DNA from: Filimonas sp.
Lineage (GTDB): Bacteria; Bacteroidota; Bacteroidia; Chitinophagales; Chitinophagaceae
NCBI GenBank assembly: GCA_017306865.1
Contig: JAFKHH010000011.1
Location: forward strand, 558,001 to 622,000
DNA: 64,000 bases
Direction of reading: 5' to 3'
Numbering within the stretch: position 1 is the first letter of the stretch; each line of letters opens with the position of its first letter. The translations under genes were made by a program, and so were the position numbers. Under the pieces are notes generated by a model that saw only the letters and a program-made list of their open reading frames with translations, was not told the origin of the DNA and made no database searches. Shown here in pieces: positions 53,980 through 62,957 of the stretch.

Positions 53980-53986
53980 AAATAAA

Positions 53987-54019
53987 AAACCTGACAGGTC
54001 TTTAAGACCTGTCAGGTTT
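53987..54019. terminator. 33-base palindrome, two-way terminator between convergent genes
   Basis: Two 16-base arms (AAACCTGACAGGTCTT and complement) flank one T, with an A run on the left and T residues on the right. It shares its core with 9443-9475 and lies between the GH92 and response regulator stops. Confidence 0.65.
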
Positions 54020-54037
54020 CGTAAGTTCGTACTTTTC

Positions 54038-54682
54038 TTATATTCTCACAATACCGCGCCTGATGGCTTCCATTGCCAGGCCCACACGGCTTTGTACATT
54101 CAACTTTGCAAAAAGAGCTTCGCGATAGCCGTCAATCGTCCGTTCGCTTAAATTCATTTCACCGGCAATCTGTTTATAAGTCATATCGCTACAAGCATAT
54201 TGCAGGAAGCGTTGTTCTTTTTCTGTAATATTTAGTTTTTCTTCTTCCTGTTTGGCAATGATCAGCCTGCGGAAGTTGATATTACTTGCATCTGCATTAT
54301 AATATCCTTTTTTGTAGATCTCTTCCAGCGCTGTTTCCAGGTCTGTAGGGTTCATGTCTTTCAGCAGGTAGGCGCAGCAGCCAGCCTGTAGCATAGAAAT
54401 AATGCTTTTGTCACTGTCATTCATAGACAATGCGCTCACCTTTATTGCAGGATAATTAGTGTGCAGCCATTTTGCTGTTACAACGCCGTCGGTGCCGGGC
54501 ATATTTACATCCAGCAGCATAATATCCGGCTGCTCCTGGTTAGGGGCAGTTAATTTCTGTTGTAATTCAGCACCGCTCAATGCGTCCAGTATTACTTCAC
54601 AGTTATCAAAGCTGTTCAGCATCAGCGCCAGCGATTTTAAAAACAATTGATGGTCGTCTACGATCCCTATTTTAATCTTCAT
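54038..54682 (-). CDS. NarL/FixJ-family response regulator
   Basis: The 214 residues form a receiver (acidic pair in IVDDHQLF, phosphoacceptor Asp58 in MLLDVNMPG, switch residues in SALSMND, Lys in LLKDM) and a LuxR-type helix-turn-helix (ITEKEQRFLQYACSDMTYKQIAGEMNLSERTIDGYRE). Its start lies 2 bases after the stop of the sensor kinase gene, so the two form a cotranscribed pair. It should bind DNA as a dimer when phosphorylated. Targets are unknown. Confidence 0.95.
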   Translation of the reverse strand: MKIKIGIVDDHQLFLKSLALMLNSFDNCEVILDALSGAELQQKLTAPNQEQPDIMLLDVNMPGTDGVVTAKWLHTNYPAIKVSALSMNDSDKSIISMLQAGCCAYLLKDMNPTDLETALEEIYKKGYYNADASNINFRRLIIAKQEEEKLNITEKEQRFLQYACSDMTYKQIAGEMNLSERTIDGYREALFAKLNVQSRVGLAMEAIRRGIVRI

Positions 54683-54684
54683 AC

Positions 54685-55470
54685 CTATACGCTTTTAGAG
54701 GGTATTTTAATGGTAAGGCTGGTTCCTTGTCCAATGGTTGAATCCCACATGGCGTTACCGCCAAGCAGGTTAGTGCGTGAGCGGATATTCAGCAAACCTG
54801 AACCCTTCTTATTATTTTCTCCGTTATGATTAAATCCTTTTCCGTTGTCTGCAATAGCCGCCATTACGTGTTCCGGTGTTTCAGACAACGTAATATTTAT
54901 GTCTGTTGCCCCGGCATGTTTTAGTGCGTTCTGCATGCCTTCTTGTATAATACGGAACAGCATGATCTGCTGATCCGTTTTTAAAGAAAGGTTTTCAGGG
55001 CAGCTAAAAAACACTCTGGCCGTGGAAGTTGCGTTTACGCGGTCTATCTCTGTGTGCAGGTTTTCAATAAGGTTGAATTGTTCAAGCCATTCTTTATCCA
55101 AAGATTTTGATAGGGAGCGGATGGACGTGATAGCCTGGCTGATTGTTTCGTCAGCCGTTTTCAGGGTAGGTGGGATTTCCTGTAAGTTACGCATAGAAAA
55201 TGCGATCAGCAATTTACTGCTGCTTAATAACTGGCAAACGTTATCATGCAGCTCTTTACCCAGTGACGACATGGTTGCTTCCTGTACCTCCATGCGCGAT
55301 TGCGACAGTTGTTGGTTAAAAGCCTGTTGCATATGTTCCTTCTCTTCAAAGTGCTTTCGTTTCTTCTTATTATATAACACAACATAACCAAACAGGAAAA
55401 AGGCTGCGATCAGGAAGATGCAGGTAGTCAGAATGACTAGGAAGACGATATCTTGTGCTTGTACTTGCAT
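54685..55470 (-). CDS. Sensor histidine kinase, HisKA_3 type
   Basis: The 261-residue protein has one N-terminal membrane helix (about 8-33) and almost no external part. A coiled coil leads to the H-box GKELHDNVCQLL (His75) and an ATPase domain with GMQNALKHAG, AIADNGKGF and KGSGLLNIRSR. This is the NarL-partner class. Lacking a sensing domain, it may take its input from the membrane protein encoded just upstream, whose gene overlaps its start by 34 bases. The kinase and regulator end the operon. Confidence 0.93.
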   Translation of the reverse strand: MQVQAQDIVFLVILTTCIFLIAAFFLFGYVVLYNKKKRKHFEEKEHMQQAFNQQLSQSRMEVQEATMSSLGKELHDNVCQLLSSSKLLIAFSMRNLQEIPPTLKTADETISQAITSIRSLSKSLDKEWLEQFNLIENLHTEIDRVNATSTARVFFSCPENLSLKTDQQIMLFRIIQEGMQNALKHAGATDINITLSETPEHVMAAIADNGKGFNHNGENNKKGSGLLNIRSRTNLLGGNAMWDSTIGQGTSLTIKIPSKSV

Positions 55471-56087
55471 ATAAAAGCGTAGCTCCAGCAGGCGTACAAA
55501 ATAAAATTAAGTATTATAAAAATAATGTATCTGACAGGAATAAATGTTTTCGTATTCAGCGAAGATAAGTAGGTGAAGAAGAAATTACACGCTGTTCCGC
55601 CAAAGTAAAAGAAAAAACATCCGCTAACGATCCAAAATGCAGGATGAATAACGATATCGACCGTCTCTTCTTTTCTTAATAAACAGTAATAATAGACGCA
55701 GCACATGATAATGAAGAAGGCTGATGCAATATTATTGGCTGCGCTGCTATATTCGCCGAACCTGCTTTTAAAGCTTTCAATAAAGTAAGCGATCAGGAAA
55801 ATAACCGAGCCTGCTATAAAAACAGGCCCGGATTTAAAATATGGCTGGCATATCTTATATAAAACAAAAGATACAAACAATACCTCCACCGGTAAATAAA
55901 TATTGAATATGCCGTGGTTACTTACGTGATGTACAAAGTATGCCCGGTAGGCGATCACTTCTATGATGCATGTGAACACCATAAAAGCAATAAAACTTTT
56001 CCACCATGCGGGTTTTGCTTTGGTTAGCGTAAGTAATGCTGTAAACAAACACAGAAATTCAATAATTATAATAATGGTGAATAACAT
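55437..56087 (-). CDS. Multi-pass membrane protein of unknown function
   Basis: The 216 residues contain about seven hydrophobic segments with short loops; a few charged residues and YxxYCLLRKEE-like cytoplasmic turns are the only landmarks. I do not recognise the family. The gene overlaps the histidine kinase start by 34 bases and begins 13 bases after the stop of the small protein gene at 56101, so it belongs to the same operon. Because the kinase has no sensor domain, this protein is a candidate input partner, which is inference from overlap and layout. Confidence 0.7.
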   Translation of the reverse strand: MLFTIIIIIEFLCLFTALLTLTKAKPAWWKSFIAFMVFTCIIEVIAYRAYFVHHVSNHGIFNIYLPVEVLFVSFVLYKICQPYFKSGPVFIAGSVIFLIAYFIESFKSRFGEYSSAANNIASAFFIIMCCVYYYCLLRKEETVDIVIHPAFWIVSGCFFFYFGGTACNFFFTYLSSLNTKTFIPVRYIIFIILNFILYACWSYAFICKYKHKISSS

Positions 56088-56100
56088 CAGTTAGTATTGT

Positions 56101-56619
56101 TTATGGGAACATGGTACCAGTGTCGTACATAAATAGACCACTACTGTCATCGCCTACACCACCATTACCTTTTTTGTAATAAAAATCTTTGTGGGTCAGG
56201 TAGTCCGCAGCTTGCAGTGTAGTTGTATTTACGGCAGTTGGTATCAGGCACACAGTTAACTGTTGTGCAGCTTTTTTAGGGTCTTTTTTGATACCAAAGT
56301 AAATGCCTACCTGCCATTCATAACCAGGAATAGGGTGATTGGCTACGAATTTTGGATAATTTGTCTGGAAATAATTGATAATGCGCGCATCGAAATAAAC
56401 ACCGAATGATTTTGCATTTTTAGTTAGTTCCTGGAATACGAGAGAGTCCTGGAAAGGTACAAGCAGATTGTCCGCAGTTGTTGAGTCTATCAATCCACCG
56501 GAAGTAACCTTGCCTGCAGTTACAGTGACTGGTTTTTTGGAGCAGCAAACATAGTTGAAGTAGAGCGACACAGCGAGTGCAACTAACAGGAGGCCTATTA
56601 GCAGGTTTTTGCTTTTCAT
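56101..56619 (-). CDS. Small membrane-anchored exported protein, unknown
   Basis: The ATG ending at 56619 is chosen because a membrane helix or signal begins there (MKSKNLLIGLLLVALAVS); the open frame extends 55 codons further up without protein-like character. The 172-residue product has an N-terminal anchor ending in a Cys pair (NYVCCSKKP) and a soluble body with no recognised motif. It is the first gene of a four-gene operon with the membrane protein, kinase and regulator, so it may be the external part of that signalling system. That role is a guess. Confidence 0.62.
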   Translation of the reverse strand: MKSKNLLIGLLLVALAVSLYFNYVCCSKKPVTVTAGKVTSGGLIDSTTADNLLVPFQDSLVFQELTKNAKSFGVYFDARIINYFQTNYPKFVANHPIPGYEWQVGIYFGIKKDPKKAAQQLTVCLIPTAVNTTTLQAADYLTHKDFYYKKGNGGVGDDSSGLFMYDTGTMFP

Positions 56620-56981
56620 ACTTGATTGGGGTTTAATTGTTACAATATTCAGATTTACTGTGAAGGTCGAATATATGTTTTTTCCCGGCATACATACCGT
56701 ATAAATCCCGTATTTTATTTTTTGTGATCTGTATAATTTCGGCGTTCCTGTTAGTTCACCCCTTCCCCTTGTATAAAAAAACAAAAGGTTTCCTGTTTAC
56801 ACACGGAAGCCTTTTTATATAATGTTATCCATCCTGATCTGTTTTAGTGTTTTTATGAATGCAGCCAGCATATATAGTCTTTGTGTTTGCACCATATAAG
56901 CGGTATATAAAATGAGTAGCGTTACCCGCCGTTTATCCAGATCATAACATATCAATAATGTCTTTTTCCTATATTGGGTTT
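56620..56981. other. Spacer of 362 bases between divergent genes
   Basis: It should hold two promoters, but I found no good TAnnTTTG pair. It contains a terminator-like hairpin at 56783-56816 that belongs to neither flanking gene. Confidence 0.5.
56783..56816. terminator. Two-way terminator-like hairpin between divergent genes
   Basis: An 11-bp stem (AAAAGGTTTCC with GGAAGCCTTTT, one G-T pair) closes an 11-base loop, with an A run before and T run after. No gene ends here on either strand. Confidence 0.5.
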
Positions 56982-57704
56982 ATGAAAAAGAAAACCCTTA
57001 TCCTTGTTGCACTGCTGCTGCAACTCTGTACACAACTGACTGCCCAGGATATTGAAGTCGTTAAGCAATCTGCATTTCAAAAAGAGAAAAAAGTAAAAAC
57101 GCTGGATTATATCGAATCGCCCGCTGATACAGCTTCAATGACTTTTGTAGCAACACTGAAAGTAACGGGAGAGAACAGGCGTGCTGATCTGAATGCTATT
57201 TACTTTAAGATGAAAGATAAAGCGCGCGATCTTGGCGCTAACGCATTTAAATATACCAATTATGAAATGATCGATTCTGCTAATAAAGCAATACTGGTTG
57301 CAGACCTGTATTTTGCCAACGACTCCGCGCTGGATGCCAATACCATGAAACAAGAAAAGAACGCAGTATATGTATTTGGAGATGTTGTGCCTTCTGAGAA
57401 AACTGTTACCTATAAAGCGAACGGTGAAAAAAAAGAGTTACTGGGTGGTAAATATGCAAAGTATGTTAACTCAAAAGAAGGTGACGAAGTAAAAATAAAT
57501 AAAGGCGGTTTTACCGGTGCGTCGATGACGATAACCTGGAAAGAAAATAAATCATCCATCTACGTTTCTCTTACTGGGTTTGGCCTCGGTGGTGGCCCGG
57601 TGCCTGCCGGACAAATCGGTCTGTCCTTCAACAGTGGGCGTATTAATTATATAGACAACGGCCTTGCCAGGATACTGCTGCAGGTAATGAAGGAAGCGAA
57701 ATAA
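56982..57704 (+). CDS. Secreted protein of unknown function
   Basis: The ATG at 56982 opens a signal peptide (LILVALLLQLCTQLTAQ); the frame's earlier ATG adds eight residues with no such character. The mature part of the 240-residue product has an NAIYFKMKDKARDLGANAFKY segment that resembles the YbjQ/heavy-metal-binding-type helix-strand unit found in several small secreted proteins, and a C-terminal half rich in Gly and beta strands (TGFGLGGGPVPAGQIGLSF). I cannot name the family. It is a single gene. Confidence 0.6.
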   Translation: MKKKTLILVALLLQLCTQLTAQDIEVVKQSAFQKEKKVKTLDYIESPADTASMTFVATLKVTGENRRADLNAIYFKMKDKARDLGANAFKYTNYEMIDSANKAILVADLYFANDSALDANTMKQEKNAVYVFGDVVPSEKTVTYKANGEKKELLGGKYAKYVNSKEGDEVKINKGGFTGASMTITWKENKSSIYVSLTGFGLGGGPVPAGQIGLSFNSGRINYIDNGLARILLQVMKEAK

Positions 57705-57871
57705 AGAAAAAGTATGTAAGGTATGAAGGCTCCGCAAGTCTTATTCCTCTTACCCTTGCCTCCCTTTATTGTTTAGCCGCTAATTGTTAAAATAGGCACA
57801 TTTGCAATTTTTTAGGGAATAAAGGGAATAATGCCTTAAATAAATCGTTATATTAGGACAACCTTTAAAAT

Positions 57872-58135
57872 ATGCAAACATTTACAGTACTTGTCGAATA
57901 CAATGGAAAGCAGTGCGACTGCTTTGTTCAAATGTTCTCCAACGAAGGGGAAAATGTATGTATCGTTAATTTTTGTAATAACGATCTTATTAAACTTTAT
58001 AGAGGTAAAAGAATGGTAATAGCTGCTCCGGCTAATATGGATGCGGATAAAGCATACTCTACAGTGGATAAGAAAAAGGCGATGCAGGAATTGGTGCTGC
58101 GTGAATTAAATGCACAAATGAAAGCTGCTTCATAG
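57872..58135 (+). CDS. Small protein of unknown function
   Basis: The 87-residue product begins MQTFTVLVEYNGKQCDCFVQ and ends in a charged helix (DKKKAMQELVLRELNAQMKAAS). It has no signal peptide or membrane helix, and a beta-rich front with three Cys. I do not recognise it, but codon use and the clean start and stop between real genes support a true gene. It runs convergently towards the PAS kinase gene. Confidence 0.6.
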   Translation: MQTFTVLVEYNGKQCDCFVQMFSNEGENVCIVNFCNNDLIKLYRGKRMVIAAPANMDADKAYSTVDKKKAMQELVLRELNAQMKAAS

Positions 58136-58256
58136 AAAGCCGTTATTGTAATCTGTCGTTTTACTAAAGCTCATAGCCCTCTGTTCCCCTTGATGACCCT
58201 AACCAGAATCACTCCATTTTTAATGATGATCTATCGTTCGTATTAAGCATTGCTTT

Positions 58257-60209
58257 TTACGCAGGTAGTAGTATTTCAAAAACTGAACCCTGCCCCGGTG
58301 TACTATCGGCGGAGATGCTACCTCCATGGTTTTCCACGATCTTTTTACATACAGCAAGGCCAATGCCTGTGCCGCTAAACCTGCTTTGTGTTTCCAGTCG
58401 CTGAAATATCTCAAATATTTTTTTCGCGAACTCTTTTTCAAAACCAATACCATTATCACTTATCAGTATGCGATGGTATTGGTTGACGGGTTTACCGTGA
58501 GGCAGCCCCACAACCTGCACATCAGTTGCAGGTACAAGGGATGCGGATATATTTATAAGCGGATGAGACGAAGAAAATTTTAGTGCATTACTTACCAGGT
58601 TAGAAAACAATTGTTGTAATTGTGCACTGTTACCTTCAATAGCAGGTAACCCATGATTAATGATCTTTGCCTGCTTCTCTGCAATCGTTAATTCACAGTC
58701 TTGCTTTACTGCTTCCACTATTTCATTCAGGTCAACTGTAGTGTTGTCTATAAGTTTGTTCGACAGCCTGGAATAGTTTAATACGTCACGCACAAGTGTA
58801 GACATGCGGTTTGCTGCCTTCACTACCTTTTCATAATACATGGCACGAAGCTCCGGGTTGCTTTCGTTCCGCTCTATCAGGTTGATGAAGGTCTGAATTT
58901 TTCGCAGCGGTTCCTGCAAATCATGGCTGGCTATATAAGCAAACTGTTCCAGGTCGTTGTTAGATCTTTCTAATTGCCTGTTGGTATCTATCAGTTGAGA
59001 TGTTCGTTTACTTACTTCAGCTTCCAGCGCCTCTGTAGCTATGCGTTCTTCCGTTACATCTATAAGTGTGCCCCAGCAACGTGTAGCTGTTTGGTCTGGG
59101 TTAAAGTAGATCTTTGTTCTTGTACGCACCCACCTTATTGCACCATCATGCCTTATAATTCTGAATTCAAAATCGTATTGCTCCTTTGCAGGAGAAGAAA
59201 AAACATCTGCAAATTTTTGCTTTATGCGCTCCGCCGCAACAGGGTGCAAATATTTTTTAATCTCCTCCAGCGTTAATAATCCTTCATAGTGAATGCCAAG
59301 AATGTCACGACACTCTTTAGATAAAAGAATGGTTTTTTCCTCTACCTGTATTTCCCACGATCCCAGTCCCGTAGTAGCTACAGCTAAGCGGTAGCGCTCC
59401 TTCGTCTCTTGCAGGTTTTTCTGAAAGATCTTTTGCTGCGTAATGTCCCGTGCAATTTTAGAAGCACCAATGATCTTACCTGCTTCGTTTTTAATAGGAG
59501 AGATGGTTAATGATACATCAATATATTTCTTTGTTTTATGAATGCGCCGTGTTTCGAAGTGATCTATTTGTTCACCCCGTAAAATGCGGGCAATGATCTG
59601 TGGCTCTTCATTCTGCCGGTCAGGCGGTATCAGGCGTGTAATAGACTGCCCGATCATTTCTTCAGCAGTATAACCAAATATTTGTTCAGCAGCATTATTC
59701 CATGATGTAACAATGCCATCCAGTGTTTTACTGATGATTGCGTCGTGTGATGATTTTACGATGGAAGCGAGGTAAGCAAGTTTTGCTTCATTTTCGGCCT
59801 GATCTGTAATATCTGTAACTGTATTCATTGTGCCGATAAGGGTTCCCTTGTCATCCAGCATTCGCTCTGCATAAATACGGATCTGTATAAAGGAGTTGTC
59901 AGGGCGCTGTACCAATGTATTTCCTGTTGCATGGTCTTTACCTTCAAACAAGCATTGCCAGGTAGGGCTTTCTTTTATATCAGCTACAGTGCCATCAGTA
60001 TTAAAAGTTCGCCAGGAGCAGCAAAACCTGTCTTCACCTCTTATGGGTTCCCTGCCAAACAGTTTTATGATCAGGTTATTGTACAGTTGTACATAACCAT
60101 CCATGTTGCAGGTATAAATAGCTACGGGTATCGCATCCAGCAATGAACGTTGATAAGGATTTCCTGTTTGAAACGCTTCTTTATTCGAAAAATGCAGTTG
60201 GTCAATCAT
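58257..60209 (-). CDS. Soluble histidine kinase with three PAS domains
   Basis: The start is the ATG ending at 60209; the longer frame begins at a TTG. The 650-residue protein has no membrane helix. Three PAS domains follow one another (about 20-130, 140-265 and 275-400; the second contains ETRRIHKTKKYIDVSLTISP and the third FRIIRHDGAIRWVRTRTKI). A coiled coil then precedes the H-box YIASHDLQEPLRKIQTF and an ATPase domain with LVSNALKFSS, ISDNGIGFE and GTGIGLAVCKKIVENHGG. This is the DLQEPLR class common in phytochrome-like kinases. A CC pair in the first PAS might serve a ligand. No response regulator is adjacent. Confidence 0.93.
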   Translation of the reverse strand: MIDQLHFSNKEAFQTGNPYQRSLLDAIPVAIYTCNMDGYVQLYNNLIIKLFGREPIRGEDRFCCSWRTFNTDGTVADIKESPTWQCLFEGKDHATGNTLVQRPDNSFIQIRIYAERMLDDKGTLIGTMNTVTDITDQAENEAKLAYLASIVKSSHDAIISKTLDGIVTSWNNAAEQIFGYTAEEMIGQSITRLIPPDRQNEEPQIIARILRGEQIDHFETRRIHKTKKYIDVSLTISPIKNEAGKIIGASKIARDITQQKIFQKNLQETKERYRLAVATTGLGSWEIQVEEKTILLSKECRDILGIHYEGLLTLEEIKKYLHPVAAERIKQKFADVFSSPAKEQYDFEFRIIRHDGAIRWVRTRTKIYFNPDQTATRCWGTLIDVTEERIATEALEAEVSKRTSQLIDTNRQLERSNNDLEQFAYIASHDLQEPLRKIQTFINLIERNESNPELRAMYYEKVVKAANRMSTLVRDVLNYSRLSNKLIDNTTVDLNEIVEAVKQDCELTIAEKQAKIINHGLPAIEGNSAQLQQLFSNLVSNALKFSSSHPLINISASLVPATDVQVVGLPHGKPVNQYHRILISDNGIGFEKEFAKKIFEIFQRLETQSRFSGTGIGLAVCKKIVENHGGSISADSTPGQGSVFEILLPA

Positions 60210-60265
60210 CAAAAACGTTTTACTTCTTTTCAGGAATTGCAAGGTGTTTTTCGTTCGGGGAAATT

Positions 60266-60281
60266 AAACCACATGTGGTTT
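60266..60281. promoter_or_regulatory. 16-base perfect palindrome upstream of the PAS kinase
   Basis: AAACCACATGTGGTTT lies 57 bases before the kinase start codon and is not followed by a T run on the minus strand, so an operator is more likely than a terminator. Confidence 0.4.
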
Positions 60282-60397
60282 TGTTTCCTTTTGTATTTCA
60301 GTAAATTATGACGTAAAATCTAAAAATAAAAATATAAAAAAGATACTACTGCATCAAGACCATTTTCATATAGTGCAGACATGTAATAAGGCAAAAT

Positions 60398-60427
60398 AAA
60401 AAAGCCTGCATGTAACCACATGCAGGC
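60398..60427 (-). terminator. Rho-independent terminator of the TonB receptor gene
   Basis: On the minus strand GCCTGCATGT pairs with ACATGCAGGC around a four-base loop, followed by TTTTTTATTTT. It is 22 bases beyond the receptor stop. Confidence 0.85.
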
Positions 60428-60448
60428 CCATATAAAAAATAGGGAAAA

Positions 60449-62653
60449 CTATTTTTTTGCAAAAGGCTTGAAACGGAGACAGAGATTCACCACCCGTCCA
60501 TCAATGGGAGCCCACAATGTTTTGAATACAGGGTTTGTAATGCTACCAGTGTACAAGGCTTCATGTTTGCTTTGACGCTCATCCAGCAGGTTTTCGCAGT
60601 TCAGCACAAGACTCCATTTCGGGCCGAATTTTTTTTCTGCCATTACTGCTATGAAGAGATAGCCTGGTGTTTTACTATAATCTTCCCTGTATTGATAACT
60701 ATTGTATGATGCCTCTACACCAATCCTGAATATATTTTCAAGCTCATACAAGACTGTTCCGGCGAGCCTGTTTTTAGGTGTGATAGGCATAAACTGGTTA
60801 GCAGGCAGATAAGTGCGCTCTGCATTTGTGTAGGTATAACCTAAGTAAAATTCCCATGCATTTACATGTAACTGTGTATATATATCCAGTCCGGATGTAC
60901 GTACAGGTTTGGATGCATTGCTAAAATTTACATTGCCTGCCGCGTCTTCTGTCGCTACAACCGGATGATTTATTTGTGTGATAAAGTATGCCGTATTAAT
61001 GAACAGGCTGCTTTCTGTGCCAAACTCTTTTTTGTAGTTTACTTCTATGCTACCACCATAAGACCTTTCAGGTACGGAGGATGGCGATATAGGTTGTAAC
61101 TGGTAAATGGAATAATCCCTGATCTGTGGCGTTAAAGGATTAGGCGTTACGTACCCCATGCCAAAGCCAATACGGCTGCCCCAATGCTCATCGAAGCGTT
61201 GAAACAATGCAAGGCGCGGTAATACAAAGTTGCCATAGTCTGCATGATGGTCCAGGCGTAAGCCACCTTCCAGTTTTGTCTTTTCAAATAATTGCCAGGT
61301 ATCCTGTGCAAAGATACCAATGGTATTGTTAGAAACATTGCCAACAGGTGCAGGCGTTGCGGCAGATGGCTTAAAATCATCCCCGGTTATATTTACCCCA
61401 CCTACGATCGTATGCTTTTGTAGATGTTTTACCAGGGAAATTTCTCCATAATAATTATTCTGCCTGCCGCTAAAAATATACGTGTTCGTTGTTTCATCGC
61501 GGTTAAAAAGACTCACACTGCCTTTTACATTTAAGGTGAGTGAATTGTCCAACCTGCTTTCAGAAATAAGCGTAAACAAATTTCTGTTCAACGCATTTTT
61601 TTCAAAATAAGGGTGAGCCGGATCTTTTCCGCCACCAATAGCGATCATGTCTCCACCCAGCCTTTTTTCAAAATTGCCTGACCAGCCAAGGGAAATAGAT
61701 GTTTTTGAAGAAGGGTATAAAAATAAAGTAGGGTGTATTACCGTACTCTTGATGTTGGGTACATCGCTTAAGCCATCTTTATTTACGTCCACTTCCTTTT
61801 GCAAAGTTTCCCCTGCAAACATGGTGAAACCAATATGTTTCCAGCGTTGCGCATAGTAAGCATTAATGTTTGTTTCTTTCAGCGTTGTCTGGTTCACGAG
61901 AAAAGAAGCATCTGGCGAGTAGGTTGGTTTTTTAGAAATAAGGTTTACCAATCCTCCGATAGCGCCGCCGCCATATAAAGTAGAAGCAGAACCCTTAATC
62001 AATTCGATCTGTTTTAAATCCAGTGGTGGTATTGATAGTACACCAAAGCCGCCCGAATACCCGTCAAACAACGGCATACCATCCCTGAGCATTTGTGTAT
62101 AACGCCCGTCTAATCCCTGTATCCTGATGTTGCTATTGCCGGATGTAGCAGAAGACTGCTGTATCTGTACGCCACTTACATCACCTAAAATGCTTGCAAT
62201 ATTGCCGGGTTTTAAGGTGCTCTCCTCATTCATCTCCTCCTGTCCCAATACCTCCACCTTTGTGGTAGCATTTTCTATTTTATCATTACCCCTGGTAGAT
62301 GAAACAACTACAACATTGTCCAGCTCCTTTTCATCCGCATCCATATACACCTGGTGTGTGGTTGTATCCGGCAGGGTAACTACTGTAGACTGTGGTTTAT
62401 AACCGATATATGAAAACGTAACAGTTGTTGTGCCGGATGGTAACCCGTTTAGCACAGCAATGCCATTGTTATTGCTAAGTGTGATCCTGGTGCTATCTGA
62501 TTGCAGGCTAACCTTTACGCCAGCAAGAGGAGTATTCTCCGTTTTACTGAGTATGACTGCCCTGAAGCTGTTTTGTGCGTATGTATTGCCGGCAGAAAGC
62601 CACGCTATACCTGCCAGCAGCAGCATTTTTATTGTATTTACAGATGTCTTCAT
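60449..62653 (-). CDS. TonB-dependent outer-membrane receptor
   Basis: The 734-residue protein has a signal peptide (to about residue 26, NTYAQ). A CarboxypepD_reg-like domain follows (about 30-110; LAGVKVSLQSDS and FSYIGYKPQ). Then come the plug (about 115-240; VEVLGQEEMNEES, IRIQGLDGRYTQMLRDGMP, IELIKGSASTLYGGGAIGG) and a barrel with a typical C terminus (NLCLRFKPF). No SusD gene is adjacent and the length is that of siderophore, vitamin or metal receptors rather than SusC glycan porters (about 1000 residues). It is a single gene with its own terminator; the ligand is unknown. Confidence 0.95.
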   Translation of the reverse strand: MKTSVNTIKMLLLAGIAWLSAGNTYAQNSFRAVILSKTENTPLAGVKVSLQSDSTRITLSNNNGIAVLNGLPSGTTTVTFSYIGYKPQSTVVTLPDTTTHQVYMDADEKELDNVVVVSSTRGNDKIENATTKVEVLGQEEMNEESTLKPGNIASILGDVSGVQIQQSSATSGNSNIRIQGLDGRYTQMLRDGMPLFDGYSGGFGVLSIPPLDLKQIELIKGSASTLYGGGAIGGLVNLISKKPTYSPDASFLVNQTTLKETNINAYYAQRWKHIGFTMFAGETLQKEVDVNKDGLSDVPNIKSTVIHPTLFLYPSSKTSISLGWSGNFEKRLGGDMIAIGGGKDPAHPYFEKNALNRNLFTLISESRLDNSLTLNVKGSVSLFNRDETTNTYIFSGRQNNYYGEISLVKHLQKHTIVGGVNITGDDFKPSAATPAPVGNVSNNTIGIFAQDTWQLFEKTKLEGGLRLDHHADYGNFVLPRLALFQRFDEHWGSRIGFGMGYVTPNPLTPQIRDYSIYQLQPISPSSVPERSYGGSIEVNYKKEFGTESSLFINTAYFITQINHPVVATEDAAGNVNFSNASKPVRTSGLDIYTQLHVNAWEFYLGYTYTNAERTYLPANQFMPITPKNRLAGTVLYELENIFRIGVEASYNSYQYREDYSKTPGYLFIAVMAEKKFGPKWSLVLNCENLLDERQSKHEALYTGSITNPVFKTLWAPIDGRVVNLCLRFKPFAKK

Positions 62654-62957
62654 AAAGCAAACTTATGGGGCAATTTTGGTGACATTTTGAAGAAATAGGG
62701 CGATTTGAGATTTGAAATTTGATATTTGAGATGAGTGATGTTGTTCCTGATCTTCTTTTTTTTGATCGAAAACCTGGGAAAGAAGGAATGTTCTCCGGCA
62801 AAGAAAACAACAATTAAACAATAAGGCAATGAAACAATAGGACTACATTTCAAATCTCAAATTCTTCCCCCAATTACTCATCCGATCCGGCTAATTACGC
62901 AATGCAGTCTGCCCATTTCCCTATATATCAGTAGTTTTAGCACTATAAATGCTATTC
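62654..62957. other. Spacer of 304 bases between divergent genes, with repeats
   Basis: It holds a TTTGAGATTTGAAATTTGA tract (62702-62735) and inverse elements (62806-62842 of the AACAATTAAACAAT family, and 62847-62868). A TAAGTTTG on the minus strand (62665-62658) lies too close to the receptor ATG to be a normal -7 element. No gene. Confidence 0.55.

Noticed and set aside
60449-62653. SusC-type glycan porter linked to the CAZyme cluster
   Set aside because: The receptor is about 734 residues, lacks an adjacent SusD and is several genes away; it fits the siderophore/metal receptor size class better.
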